Assembly (NCBI GenBank): GCA_009840445.1
Contig: VXNS01000071.1
Location: 1-40,901 of the forward strand
DNA length: 40,901 nucleotides
Source: Synechococcus sp. SB0662_bin_14
Lineage (GTDB): Bacteria; Cyanobacteriota; Cyanobacteriia; PCC-6307; Cyanobiaceae
Reading direction: 5' to 3'
Shown here: piece after piece, positions 1 to 8,156 of the stretch
Numbering within the stretch: position 1 is the stretch's first letter
Layout: every line of letters begins with the position of its first letter
Program-made: the position numbers and the translations under genes
Notes under the pieces: generated by a model
What the model saw: only the letters and a program-made list of their open reading frames with translations
Told to the model about the DNA's origin: nothing
Databases searched by the model: none

Positions 1-1326
1 CAGCGTCACGGCATCGCCCTCTTCCACCTCGTGGGCGCTCTCCTTGAAACTGACCGTGACCCCGGCGGCCACCTGCGCCGTCGCCGCCGATGTCAGGCTC
101 TCCGATGTGCCGCCGCCGTCGGTCCAGGACACCGTCACCGTGATCGTCTCGCCCACATCGTCCCCCACCAGCGTGTAGGTGGAGGAGGTCGCTCCGCTGA
201 TGCTCGTGGTCCCTCGTTTCCACTGGTAGCTGAAGCTCCCCAGCCCGTCGGGATCGGCGATCTCGCTCGTGTCCGCCGTCAGCGTCTGGCCCTGCGCCGC
301 CGTGCCGGAGATGGACGGGGCGCCCGTCGGGTCGTCGTTCACGTTGGCCACAGTCTGGGTCGCTATGGATGTCCGGCTTTCGGTACTGCCCCCGCCGTCG
401 GTGAACGAAACCGTGACGCTGATGATGTTCTGGCCCACGTCCGCCTGGACCAGCGTGTAGGTCCGCGACGTGGCGCCGGTGATGTTCGTGTTATTCCGCT
501 TCCACTGGAACGTATAGCCCGCGGGGAACGTGGTCGATGGCAGGCCGTCCGCGTCGGCCAGGGTGCCCTGGTTCACAGTCAGCGTCTGGCCCTGCGTCGC
601 TATGCCCGTGATCGTCGCCGCGCCCGTCGCGGCCGTGTTCGTCGCCGTCTTCGTCGTGCCGATGATCTCGATCTGGAGAACGTCAGTCCCCTCAATTGTG
701 AAACCGCCGGTGGAGGTCGCTGCGCGGCCGCTTTTGCTGTTGCCGATGCTCCAGCCGGGTGCGGCGCCCGCGTCCTCGCTGTCCGAGGCTGTTATAGCCC
801 AGCCCCAAAAAACATCACTTGGAGAGGTCGAAGTGTTGTCTATCACAATCCAGTATTGCGTGTTCGCCGCAAGGTCGATGCCCTGGCCGGACGCCGGGAA
901 GGTGTATTCTACGTCACTCCCTGAGGATAGGGCGGGATTCGTCAGCGTGCCGAGCGAGTTGCCTGGACTTCCGCTGGAATCGGTATAGATGGCAACGGTA
1001 AATGAAGGGCTGTTGTCGGATAGCCCGCGGAACTTGAATACGACGCTGGTCAGCCTGTAGCCCGCGGCGTTGCTGCCCGTCGTGAACGGCTGGACAATAT
1101 CCGCGGTGAAGCCCTGCAAGTTGTTGAGTACGGTTGTCTGCCCGGTGTTTTTGACGAATGTCGTCTGCGCCTGGGCCTCGGAAACCAGCCCTGCCACCAG
1201 GGGCAGGCTCAGCAGCAGCGGCAGCAGGGGAGACCCGAGCCGGAAGCGGACGGTTGAAGAAGAGCAGGAAGCCTCAGGCCGGGAGGAAAGAAGGCGTCCC
1301 CAGCGCCACCATGGGCCAACCCTCAT
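1..1326 (-). CDS. Large secreted repeat protein with Ig-like repeats and Calx-beta start (5' part; runs off the window)
   Basis: The reverse strand reads as 442 uninterrupted codons from an ATG at 1326 to base 1, so the 3' part lies outside the window. Residues 1-53 look like a long signal peptide: an Arg/Ser-rich start, a Leu-rich core near 33-48 and an AQA cleavage site. Residues 54-210 form a beta-rich domain resembling the 'choice-of-anchor R' type (TGQTTVLNNLQGFTADIVQP, NTQYWIVIDN, WGWAITAS). Two similar Ig-like repeats follow, about 237-325 and 337-415, sharing QGQTLT, FQWKR/YQWKR, ITGATS/ISGATS and the GGGS/GGGT turn. Residues 423-442 (VTVSFKES, VEEGDAVTL) look like the start of a Calx-beta domain. 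Proteins of this build are secreted adhesins or matrix proteins; adhesion here is inference. The same frame stays open upstream through the 8-bp repeat, with another ATG at 1362, so the start is not certain. Plus-strand frames over this region are shadows. Confidence 0.85.
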   Translation of the reverse strand, partial: MRVGPWWRWGRLLSSRPEASCSSSTVRFRLGSPLLPLLLSLPLVAGLVSEAQAQTTFVKNTGQTTVLNNLQGFTADIVQPFTTGSNAAGYRLTSVVFKFRGLSDNSPSFTVAIYTDSSGSPGNSLGTLTNPALSSGSDVEYTFPASGQGIDLAANTQYWIVIDNTSTSPSDVFWGWAITASDSEDAGAAPGWSIGNSKSGRAATSTGGFTIEGTDVLQIEIIGTTKTATNTAATGAATITGIATQGQTLTVNQGTLADADGLPSTTFPAGYTFQWKRNNTNITGATSRTYTLVQADVGQNIISVTVSFTDGGGSTESRTSIATQTVANVNDDPTGAPSISGTAAQGQTLTADTSEIADPDGLGSFSYQWKRGTTSISGATSSTYTLVGDDVGETITVTVSWTDGGGTSESLTSAATAQVAAGVTVSFKESAHEVEEGDAVTL

Positions 1327-1655
1327 GGCCGGACCCCACAGACGCAAGGGGCCACCCGGCATCCGGCATCCGGCCACCCGGCGTCCCGGCCACCCGGCCA
1401 CCCGGCCACCCGGCCACCCGGCCACCCGGCCATCCGGCGGAATTATAGCAGATAGATTCAGGGAACGTGGCCATTTCTAAGGGGTTGTCGTGTTTGTTTG
1501 CATCTCTGCTTACTTCTTGGTCCTTTACCCCAGGTTCAGGCTTGCCCACGGTCAAGCCTCTTCGCTCCTGCCGGAAGGCAGGTAGATCACCCTCTCCCTG
1601 AGAACCAGAACAACACATGGTGAATAGTGAAAGCGGACTCTTGACCAGCTTGACT
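1327..1655. other. Intergenic stretch of 329 bp with tandem repeat and one hairpin, no convincing gene
   Basis: This lies between the end of ilvE and the start of the secreted repeat protein, both on the minus strand. Besides the octanucleotide block it holds a perfect 6-bp stem at 1567-1572 and 1577-1582 (cctgcc/ggcagg) closed by GGAA. That could be a weak processing or termination hairpin after ilvE, but there is no T-run. A 114-codon minus-strand frame (1618-1274) crosses the repeat; its composition is not protein-like and I do not call it a gene. Confidence 0.6.
1350..1437. repeat. Octanucleotide tandem repeat (cggccacc)n upstream of the secreted repeat protein
   Basis: Five perfect head-to-tail copies of an 8-bp unit, cggccacc, span 1387-1426. 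A one-mismatch copy follows at 1427-1434 and degenerate copies extend back to about 1350. The block begins about 24 bp upstream of the minus-strand ATG at 1326. Eight is not a multiple of three, so a change of copy number would shift any reading frame crossing it; otherwise it would change leader length. No stop codon occurs in the protein's frame within the block. Confidence 0.9.
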
Positions 1656-2597
1656 TTACACGGTGTTGCGCGATCTTAGCACGCCACCCGTGGCAATCCC
1701 CGTGACCCAATGGCGGAATTCCTCGTCCCGCCCTTCCGTGACGGCCTGGAGACGGCGGCGGAGCCGCTCCATGACGGGGCGCTCGCCGGCCAGTTCCGTG
1801 GTTTCAATGCGGCGCACGGGGGTGATGCGGGCGGCGGTGCCGGTGAGAAACACCTCGTCCGCCAGCAGCAGTTCCGTCTTGTCAACGGCCCGCTCCACCA
1901 CCTCGTACCCCATGGACCGGGCCATGGTGATGACGCTCATGCGGGTGATGCCCTCCAGGATGTCCTGGTTCACACCCGGCGTGTGGAGTGCGCCGTCCCG
2001 CACAATGAAAATGTTCATCCCCGAGGCTTCGCAGACTTTCCCCTGGCTGTTCATCAGGATGGCCTCGTCAAAGCCGCTTTGGACGGCCTCGGTCTTGGCC
2101 AGGGACGAGGTGATGTAGGCGCCGCTGATCTTGCCCCGCAGGGGCAGGGAGCGGTCCTCCTGGCGTGTCCAGGAACTGAAGCGGCAACTCACCCCCTCCG
2201 GGGAGAGGTAGTCCCCCAACTCCAGCCCGTAGATCAGGAAGTCCGTCTCGATGCTGTGGAGGCGCGGGGCAATGCCCAGATCACTGGTGTACACCAGCGG
2301 ACGAAGGTAAATGGGCACCCGGGGACGATTGGCCTTGATCACCGCATCCACGGCGGCAACGATCTCCTCGCTGGAAAGGGAGGTGTTGAGAAAGCCGGCG
2401 CTCTGGCTCAGCCGACGGGCGTGGCGGTCCAGACGGAAGAAGAGCATCCGGTCAGGGCCGCCGGGGTCCGGAACGGCCCGCAGACCGCCAAACGCTGCCG
2501 TGCCGTAGTGGAGCGCATGGGTGGCGATGGACAGCTTCGCCTCGGCAAAGGGTCGGCATTTGCCCTCGAACCAGACGTAGGGAAGAAACCCATGCAT
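1656..2597 (-). CDS. ilvE: Branched-chain amino acid aminotransferase
   Basis: PLP-dependent fold-type IV aminotransferase that catalyses the last transamination of Leu, Ile and Val synthesis in the cytoplasm. The 313-residue protein starts MHGFLPYVWFEGK and has the family features HALHYGTAAFGGLRA, a PLP lysine in LPLRGKISGAYITS, EASGMNIFIV, and DEVFLTGTAARITPV near the C-terminus. The frame is open further upstream to 2789, but that extension runs antisense through the 5' end of cobN and does not resemble the family, so I choose the ATG at 2597. Length fits the family (about 300-310). The gene is divergent from cobN with only 34 bp between start codons, so each promoter must overlap the other gene's coding region or leader. 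Confidence 0.95.
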   Translation of the reverse strand: MHGFLPYVWFEGKCRPFAEAKLSIATHALHYGTAAFGGLRAVPDPGGPDRMLFFRLDRHARRLSQSAGFLNTSLSSEEIVAAVDAVIKANRPRVPIYLRPLVYTSDLGIAPRLHSIETDFLIYGLELGDYLSPEGVSCRFSSWTRQEDRSLPLRGKISGAYITSSLAKTEAVQSGFDEAILMNSQGKVCEASGMNIFIVRDGALHTPGVNQDILEGITRMSVITMARSMGYEVVERAVDKTELLLADEVFLTGTAARITPVRRIETTELAGERPVMERLRRRLQAVTEGRDEEFRHWVTGIATGGVLRSRNTV

Positions 2598-2631
2598 TGT
2601 GGTGACGTTGGTGGTGTGCTCTGATCTTCCC

Positions 2632-5600
2632 ATGCATCGTCTTGCAGCCCTTCCCGGTGTTGACGACGGCCCTGGCGGCGCCCTGCTGGTGGAGCAGAAT
2701 CCCGCCCCCGTCCTGATGCTGACCACCTCGGACACGGACCTGGCCACCATGGCCACCGTGCTGGAGCGCACACCCCAGCCCTGTCCCATGCGGGGCCTGA
2801 ACGTTGCCGCCCTGTCCCATCCCGCCGTGGTGGACCACTACCTTCGCACCACCGTGGCTGCTGCCCGGGTGGTGCTGTTGCGTCTTCTGGGGGGGCGCAG
2901 TGTGTGGAGTTACGGCCTGGAGCGGTTACAGGAGTGGCAAGGGGCGGGGGGATGCCTGGTGGTGCTGGACGGGGTGGGGCCGGATCCGGCGCTGGAGAAC
3001 CTCAGCAGCACCGCGCCAGAGTTGACCCGCGCCCTGGGGGATGCCCTCCGTTGGGGTGGGCCCGACAACCTGGCGGGCGTGGCGGCGGCGCTGCAGGATC
3101 TGGCGGCCGGCGTTGAGCCCCGACTCCCCCGACCGACGCCCCTGGCGGACCCCCTCCCCCATGACTGGCGCCAGGACGACGAGGGGCCGGCCGTGGGGGT
3201 CCTGTTCTATCGGGCGCTGGCCCAGGCGGGTGACCTTGCCCTGGTGGACGCCACGCTGGCCAGCCTGCGGGCGGCGGGCCTGGCCCCCAAGGCGCTGCTG
3301 ATCAGCGGCTTGCGCACACCGGGGATTCAATCCGGCATTGTGGCCCTCTGGCGCCGGCAGCGGGTGAAGCTGGTGCTCACCACCACGGGCTTTGCGGCGG
3401 CAGGGGCGGCGACAGGGACAGGGGAGGATGCCGCCACCCTCTGGGACGAACTGGATTGCCCCGTGCTGCAGATGGTCTGCAGCAGCGGCTCCCGGAACAC
3501 GTGGCGGGAGAGCAGTGTGGGCCTGGGACCCCGGGATCTGGGGATGCAGGTGGTGCTGCCGGAGTTGGACGGCCGGCTCCTGGGGCGGGTGGTGAGCTTC
3601 AAGGAGGCGCAGCAGCGGCACCCGCAACTGGACTGTCCGTTGTTTCGTTACACGCCGGTGGCGGAGCGGCTGACCTGGTGTGCCCGGTGGGCGCGGGCCT
3701 GGCTGCAGCTTGCCGCCACCCCGGCCGCCCGGCGGCGGCTGGCCATTGTTCTGGCCAACTATCCGACCCGCAACAGCCACCTGGCCAACGGCGTGGGCCT
3801 GGACACCCCGGCCAGTGTGGCGGCCTGTCTGGGTTGGCTGGCGGCGGCGGGTTACGGCGTGGCTGGGGAACTGCCCAGGGACGGGGATCAACTGATTCAC
3901 AAGCTCACCACGGGGCGCAGCAACGATCCCCGCAGCCTGCCCCTGGCGCCCATGGCCCACCTGCCCTTGCCTGCCTATGAAGCCTGGTTTTCCCGATTAC
4001 CCGCCCCGGCCCGCCAGGCGGTGCTGGAGCGCTGGGGACCACCGGACCAGGACGACCACCTGGAGGCGGAGGGCTTTGCCGTCCATGGCTGCCGTTTTGG
4101 TGCGGTTGTGGTGTTGATTCAGCCCAGCCGCGGCTATGAGCGGGATCCGCAACTCAGCTACCACAGCCCGGATCTGCCGCCCACCCACCACTACCTGGCC
4201 ACCTACCACTGGCTGCAAACGGTTCACCGGGCTGACGGGGTGATCCACTTCGGGAAGCACGGCAACCTGGAATGGCTGCCGGGCAAAGGCGTGGGCCTCT
4301 CCAGCAACTGCTTCCCCGACCTGGCCCTGGGTCCCCTGCCCCATCTCTATCCCTTCATCGTGAATGATCCGGGGGAAGGGGCCCAGGCCAAGCGCCGCAG
4401 CCAGGCCCTGATCCTGGACCATCTCACCCCACCCCTGGCCCGGGCCGGCCTCCATGGCCAGGAGGCCGTCCTGGAGCAACGGTTGGATGAGTACTGGCAG
4501 GCGCTGCAGCTTGGCAGCGACCGTGCGCCCCGTCTGCGCCGGGAACTGGACGCACTGCTGGCGACGCTCCACCTGGACGCCGAAGGTGATCTGGATCAAC
4601 GGCTGGAGCAGGCTGACGGCTATCTCTGTGAATTGAAGGAAGCCCAGATTCGCACGGGGTTGCACTGCTACGGGATGGCGCCGGAGCCCCGGCAGCGGCT
4701 GGAGCTTCTCCTGGCGCTGGCCCGCTGCCCACGGGGCGATCAGCCTGGTCTCACCCAGGCCATGGCCCTGGATCTTGGCCTGGCGCTGGATCCCTGGAGC
4801 AGTGAAGAGAGCGCGCCGCTGAGCCGGCAGGACCGGCAACGGCTGAATCTTCCCGCCACGGCCCGTTGTGCCGGTGACGCCATGGCCGTGCTGGAGGACT
4901 GGGGCCTGGCCCTGCTGGAGGGGGAGGCCACGGCGCCTGGCCCGCGCAGCCGCCACTGTCTGGAGCAGGTGGCCGCTGACGTGGCGCCCCGCCTGGATGC
5001 CTGCCCAGCCCAGGAACAGCAATCCCTGCTCCGTGGCCTGGCGGGGGGGCGGATCCCCCCGGGTCCCGCCGGCGCCCCCACCCGGGGCCGCCTGGAGGTG
5101 CTGCCCACAGGGCGGAACTTCTACAGCGTCGATTTGCGGGGGCTCCCCACGGAAGCCGCCTGGGATCTGGGGCGCCGGGCGGCGGAGTTGCTGCTGGAGC
5201 AGCATGAGCAGCAACAGGGGGAGCCCCTGCGTCACCTGGCCATGAGTGTTTGGGGAACGGCCACCATGCGCAACGGCGGCGATGAAATTGCCCAGGCCCT
5301 GGCGCTCATGGGGGTGCGGCCCGTGTGGGATGGCCAGCAACGGCGGGTGGTGGATCTTGAGGTGATTCCCCTGGCCCAACTGGACCGCCCGCGGGTGGAC
5401 GTGACGCTGCGGATCTCCGGGTTCTTCCGGGATGCGTTCCCCAATCTGGTGGACCTGATTCACCGGGCCGGCCTGCTGTTACAGCAGACCACCGGCGAGA
5501 CCCTGGGGCGGATCTACGGCTCGGCGCCGGGGGCCTACGGCGCCGGTTTGCAGGGCCTGATGGACAGCGGCGCCTGGGAGAATACAACGGATCTGGCCAC

Positions 5601-6240
5601 CGCCTTCCTCAACTGGAGCCAGTGGCGCTACAGCAGCAACGCCACGGGCACACTGCGCGTGCAGCAGGACCGGGACGGGCTCTGCGCCCGGCTGCGGCAG
5701 GTGGACGGGGTGCTCCACAACCAGGACAACCGCGAACACGACCTGCTGGATTCCGATGACTACTACCAGTTCCAGGGCGGCCTGGCCGCGACGGTCACCC
5801 ACCTGCGCGGCCAGGCCCCTGCCCTCTGGTTTGGCGACCATGCCCGCCCCCAGCGCCCCCGGATACACCGTCTGGCCCGGGAGCTGGATAAGGTGATCCG
5901 CTCACGACTGCTGAATCCCCGCTGGCTGGAGGGGATGCGCCGCCATGGGTATCGGGGCGGCTTCGAGATGAGCGCCAGCTTGAACTACCTGTTTGCCTAC
6001 GACGCCAGCACCGGGGCGGTGCCGGATTGGGCCTATGGCGCCATTGCGCAGCAATGGATCCTGGAGCCCGGCAGCCAGGCCGCCCTGAACCGCAGCAACC
6101 CGTGGGCACTGCAGGAGATGGGAGAACGGCTGTTGGAGGCGCACCGCCGCGGCCTCTGGCAGGACGCCAACGGGGAAAAGATCCAGGCCCTTGAAGCGCT
6201 GGTGCGCCAAGTGGATGCTCACCTGGAGGGTGGGACTTGA
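2632..6240 (+). CDS. cobN: Cobaltochelatase CobN / Mg-chelatase H-like subunit
   Basis: Large ATP-dependent chelatase subunit expected to insert cobalt in the oxygen-dependent branch of cobalamin-type cofactor synthesis. About 1202 residues, slightly shorter than typical ChlH. Diagnostic CobN/ChlH stretches are visible: GVIHFGKHGNLEWLPGKGVG (about 550-570), FIVNDPGEGAQAKRRSQA, SVWGTATMRNGGDEIAQAL, RISGFFRDAFPNLVDLIHRA and GFEMSASLNYLFAYDA near the end. The frame opens with a GTG at 2599, but the ATG at 2632 (MHRLAALPG) fits picocyanobacterial CobN and leaves room between it and ilvE. CobN acts with CobS/CobT-like or ChlI/ChlD ATPases, none of which is in this window. A long antisense frame inside it (3997-5463) is a codon-bias shadow. 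Confidence 0.93.
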   Translation: MHRLAALPGVDDGPGGALLVEQNPAPVLMLTTSDTDLATMATVLERTPQPCPMRGLNVAALSHPAVVDHYLRTTVAAARVVLLRLLGGRSVWSYGLERLQEWQGAGGCLVVLDGVGPDPALENLSSTAPELTRALGDALRWGGPDNLAGVAAALQDLAAGVEPRLPRPTPLADPLPHDWRQDDEGPAVGVLFYRALAQAGDLALVDATLASLRAAGLAPKALLISGLRTPGIQSGIVALWRRQRVKLVLTTTGFAAAGAATGTGEDAATLWDELDCPVLQMVCSSGSRNTWRESSVGLGPRDLGMQVVLPELDGRLLGRVVSFKEAQQRHPQLDCPLFRYTPVAERLTWCARWARAWLQLAATPAARRRLAIVLANYPTRNSHLANGVGLDTPASVAACLGWLAAAGYGVAGELPRDGDQLIHKLTTGRSNDPRSLPLAPMAHLPLPAYEAWFSRLPAPARQAVLERWGPPDQDDHLEAEGFAVHGCRFGAVVVLIQPSRGYERDPQLSYHSPDLPPTHHYLATYHWLQTVHRADGVIHFGKHGNLEWLPGKGVGLSSNCFPDLALGPLPHLYPFIVNDPGEGAQAKRRSQALILDHLTPPLARAGLHGQEAVLEQRLDEYWQALQLGSDRAPRLRRELDALLATLHLDAEGDLDQRLEQADGYLCELKEAQIRTGLHCYGMAPEPRQRLELLLALARCPRGDQPGLTQAMALDLGLALDPWSSEESAPLSRQDRQRLNLPATARCAGDAMAVLEDWGLALLEGEATAPGPRSRHCLEQVAADVAPRLDACPAQEQQSLLRGLAGGRIPPGPAGAPTRGRLEVLPTGRNFYSVDLRGLPTEAAWDLGRRAAELLLEQHEQQQGEPLRHLAMSVWGTATMRNGGDEIAQALALMGVRPVWDGQQRRVVDLEVIPLAQLDRPRVDVTLRISGFFRDAFPNLVDLIHRAGLLLQQTTGETLGRIYGSAPGAYGAGLQGLMDSGAWENTTDLATAFLNWSQWRYSSNATGTLRVQQDRDGLCARLRQVDGVLHNQDNREHDLLDSDDYYQFQGGLAATVTHLRGQAPALWFGDHARPQRPRIHRLARELDKVIRSRLLNPRWLEGMRRHGYRGGFEMSASLNYLFAYDASTGAVPDWAYGAIAQQWILEPGSQAALNRSNPWALQEMGERLLEAHRRGLWQDANGEKIQALEALVRQVDAHLEGGT

Positions 6241-6265
6241 ATCCTGTAAGCCAATCCACGTTCCT

Positions 6266-6718
6266 TCAAGATTGTGCCACCGGGGGACGACGGGGTGTCT
6301 GTGCCAGAAGCAGCGCTTTGACGTCATCTTTGATCTCCCTGAGTTCCACTTTCACTTCATCGATTTTCTGATCTGATCTGGCTTCACCGGCCCGGAGTTC
6401 CGCTTTCAACTCGGACCTCACACTGTCAGTTGTCTGATTCGACCTGGCTTCACTGGCCTGGAGTTCTGCTTTCAGGCTGTCGATCTTCTGATCCGACCTG
6501 GTTTCACTGGCCCGGAGTTCCGTTTTGAACTCGGCTCGCATGCTCCTCAGTTCCGCCTTGAACTCGGTTTGCATACTCTTGAGTTCCGCCTTGAACTCGG
6601 CCCTCATGCTCTTCAACTCGGCCCAGAGGAAGCCCGCTACGCCCAGGAAGACGCTCAACAGGGCGCCAGGTTGGATCCACTCTGTCAGCAGGGACGGGGG
6701 AAGGGTTGGAATTGCCAT
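6266..6718 (-). CDS. Membrane-anchored coiled-coil protein with 11-residue repeats
   Basis: A 150-residue protein of no family I recognise. Residues 13-33 (IQPGALLSVFLGVAGFLWA) form one transmembrane segment. Directly after come three 11-residue repeats (AELKSMRAEFK, AELKSMQTEFK, AELRSMRAEFK, residues 33-65), then longer coil repeats sharing RSDQKID (about 66-125). The tail is Pro/Arg-rich (TPRRPPVAQS). Hendecads wind a nearly straight or right-handed coiled coil, so the protein is probably an elongated rod held in a membrane. I start at the ATG at 6718 because the 26 upstream codons to 6796 run through a decayed copy of the gene's own tail. Its build matches the 73-residue protein at 10080-10301. 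Function unknown. Confidence 0.72.
   Translation of the reverse strand: MAIPTLPPSLLTEWIQPGALLSVFLGVAGFLWAELKSMRAEFKAELKSMQTEFKAELRSMRAEFKTELRASETRSDQKIDSLKAELQASEARSNQTTDSVRSELKAELRAGEARSDQKIDEVKVELREIKDDVKALLLAQTPRRPPVAQS
6524..6622 (-). repeat. Three 33-bp coding repeats (11-residue hendecads)
   Basis: Three tandem, slightly diverged 33-bp units encode the AELKSMRAEFK-type hendecads of the membrane-anchored coiled-coil protein. On the plus strand the common core is gttccgccttgaactcgg. The near-identity in DNA indicates recent tandem duplication. Confidence 0.85.
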
Positions 6719-6776
6719 GGTGAAGAACCGTACGCCCACGATAGTTCCCACAAGTCGTGGTTGAACCGACCTGTTG

Positions 6777-6880
6777 CGCCCCTCAAGGTGGCGCACCGGG
6801 GGCGACGGGAGTGTCGCGCCGGAAGTAGCGCTTTGATGTCGGCCCTGATCTCCTTGAGTTGAGCTCCGCTTTCAGCGTTA
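6777..6880 (-). pseudogene. Decayed second copy of the coiled-coil gene's 3' end
   Basis: About 100 bp aligns in the same orientation with the last part of the coiled-coil gene at 6266-6365. Read on the minus strand it gives LKEIRADIKALLPARHSRRP, against the intact gene's VELREIKDDVKALLLAQTPRRP. Near the end the remnant has one base fewer, which breaks the reading frame before the stop. Only the tail survives. It lies between the intact gene and the stop codon of the conserved small protein at 6878-7369. The likeliest origin is tandem duplication of the whole gene followed by deletion, or recombination between related coiled-coil genes. Confidence 0.7.
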
Positions 6881-7369
6881 GCTGGTCACGTCCCGCACCA
6901 TGGTCCGGAAGGGATCGATGGAGCCGGGCTTGTTGCTGACCGCACTCCTGGGCACGGCACGCCCGTCCCGGTTCGCAGCAGTGGATTTCTTTCTTTTGAC
7001 GGAACCACCCCGTAGTCGCTGGGCCAACTCCTGGGGGCTCATGGTCTGGGCAAAGGTCTTGCGCACCTTGCCGCCCGTGGTGGTGGCCGTGACCGCTGCC
7101 GGGCCACTGCTTCCGGCGATGGCCCTGGCCTCCGGCACACCGCCAGTGGCCTTGGTCACGCGGGACGCCATGGCGCCCACTTCCTGCACCACCTCACCCC
7201 CTTCCGGTGAGGAGGCCGACTTGGGGAAGGTGTGGCGGATGGTGTTGGAGGAGCGCAGGTAGGACATATCCCCCACGGTCTGGGCCGCGTCGTTATCCAG
7301 GAAGAACGGCTTATCACTGGTGTTTTCAGCCTGGCCGGGCTTGGCGCGAAACCGGTCGAACAATCCCAT
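6878..7369 (-). CDS. Conserved small protein of unknown function
   Basis: A 163-residue soluble protein starting MGLFDRFRAKPG. Its N-terminal half (PFFLDNDAAQTVGDMSYLRS followed by SNTIRHTFPK) looks like a conserved cyanobacterial block I have seen only in unnamed proteins. The middle is low-complexity Ala/Gly/Thr-rich and the end basic (GGSVKRKKSTAANRDGR), which would suit binding to nucleic acid or ribosomes, though that is speculation. I choose the ATG at 7369; the frame extends to 7432, but those extra residues are not conserved-looking. It is followed at once by the decayed coiled-coil tail. No function is assigned. Confidence 0.72.
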   Translation of the reverse strand: MGLFDRFRAKPGQAENTSDKPFFLDNDAAQTVGDMSYLRSSNTIRHTFPKSASSPEGGEVVQEVGAMASRVTKATGGVPEARAIAGSSGPAAVTATTTGGKVRKTFAQTMSPQELAQRLRGGSVKRKKSTAANRDGRAVPRSAVSNKPGSIDPFRTMVRDVTS

Positions 7370-7466
7370 GGGCTGGGGAGACGAACATGAAACAATTCTA
7401 GAGAAAATCCAGGGCGCCGTTGCCAGGTCCACTGTTTTGCAACGATGCGCAAAGGCAGCACCCCTG

Positions 7467-8156
7467 TCAACGACCCCTCAGGTTGGTGCTGTGGGTGTCT
7501 GTCCCACAACTGGCCAGCAGGCCAAGATCTTGGCGCAGTTGATCCACGTCGTCGCAGATCAAAGGTGACGGGCGCCACCGGGGCAGCATGTCGTAGTCGT
7601 ACCAGGTCTCCACAGCATCAAACTTCAGGCGCTGAGCCGCCTGGATCAGAACACGGAAATCCAGCCGGTAGCGGGCTGGATGGGCCAGGGAGGCCAGGCC
7701 GCCCGCTGCATGAATGGCGCGCACCACCACCGAGGCCTGCAATGCCTCCCCACAGGCGGCTTCTCCCTGGAGATAGGGCATCAGGGTTGCTTCCTCGCCG
7801 TAGCCCAGGGCAAGAATATGCACAAGACAGTTGTTGAGCACGGCACTGATCTCAACGCCACGCCAAAGCTTGGGGACGGCGCGCCCCTGCTGTTGCAGCG
7901 TCGCCAGAGTTTGTTGGGCCAGGGGATAGGCCTGGTGGCTGTGGTGGTCCGTAATGGCCAGATGCTCCAGCCCCAGGTCGGTGGCCTGAACGGCCAACTG
8001 CTCCGGCGCCAGGCTGCCGTCACTGCAGGTGGTGTGGCAGTGAAAATTGCACCGCCCGGGGCAGCTACGGCGGTCCACCGTCGCCAGAACCGTTGCCAGG
8101 GGATGGGAGAAGGAGCGACTATCAGGCGTCCTGGGAGAGGGCCTGCTGCTCCGCAT
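7467..8156 (-). CDS. PHP-domain metal-dependent phosphoesterase (TrpH/RNase AM-like)
   Basis: A 229-residue cytoplasmic protein with all PHP landmarks: FHCHTTCSDGSL near residue 35, ITDHHSHQAYPL, WRGVEIS, a HPARYRLD histidine and the closing SCGTDTHS. These residues form the trinuclear metal site that cleaves phosphoesters. Relatives include 5'-3' exoribonucleases and 3',5'-nucleotide bisphosphatases, so the exact substrate is open. I start at the ATG at 8156 (MRSSRPSPRTPD); an ATG at 8207 would overlap hemJ further. With this start the gene overlaps the hemJ 3' end by 35 bp in the same direction, indicating co-transcription with hemJ. Confidence 0.85.
   Translation of the reverse strand: MRSSRPSPRTPDSRSFSHPLATVLATVDRRSCPGRCNFHCHTTCSDGSLAPEQLAVQATDLGLEHLAITDHHSHQAYPLAQQTLATLQQQGRAVPKLWRGVEISAVLNNCLVHILALGYGEEATLMPYLQGEAACGEALQASVVVRAIHAAGGLASLAHPARYRLDFRVLIQAAQRLKFDAVETWYDYDMLPRWRPSPLICDDVDQLRQDLGLLASCGTDTHSTNLRGR

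Noticed and set aside
31-1001. Overlapping plus-strand frames, one of 297 codons
   Set aside because: Arg/Ala-rich, no domain, and the minus strand here encodes a continuous protein with signal peptide and Ig-like repeats.
1480-1600. Possible transposase tail (a plus-strand frame ends in SSLLPEGR, followed by a hairpin)
   Set aside because: Too short to distinguish from chance; no second element end or other transposase sequence nearby.
1274-1618. 114-codon minus-strand frame crossing the octanucleotide repeat
   Set aside because: The C-terminal half is translated tandem repeat and antisense overlap with the secreted protein start; no start signal or family resemblance.
3997-5463. 488-codon frame antisense to cobN
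   Set aside because: Long only because of GC-rich codon bias; the sense strand encodes well-conserved CobN over the same bases.
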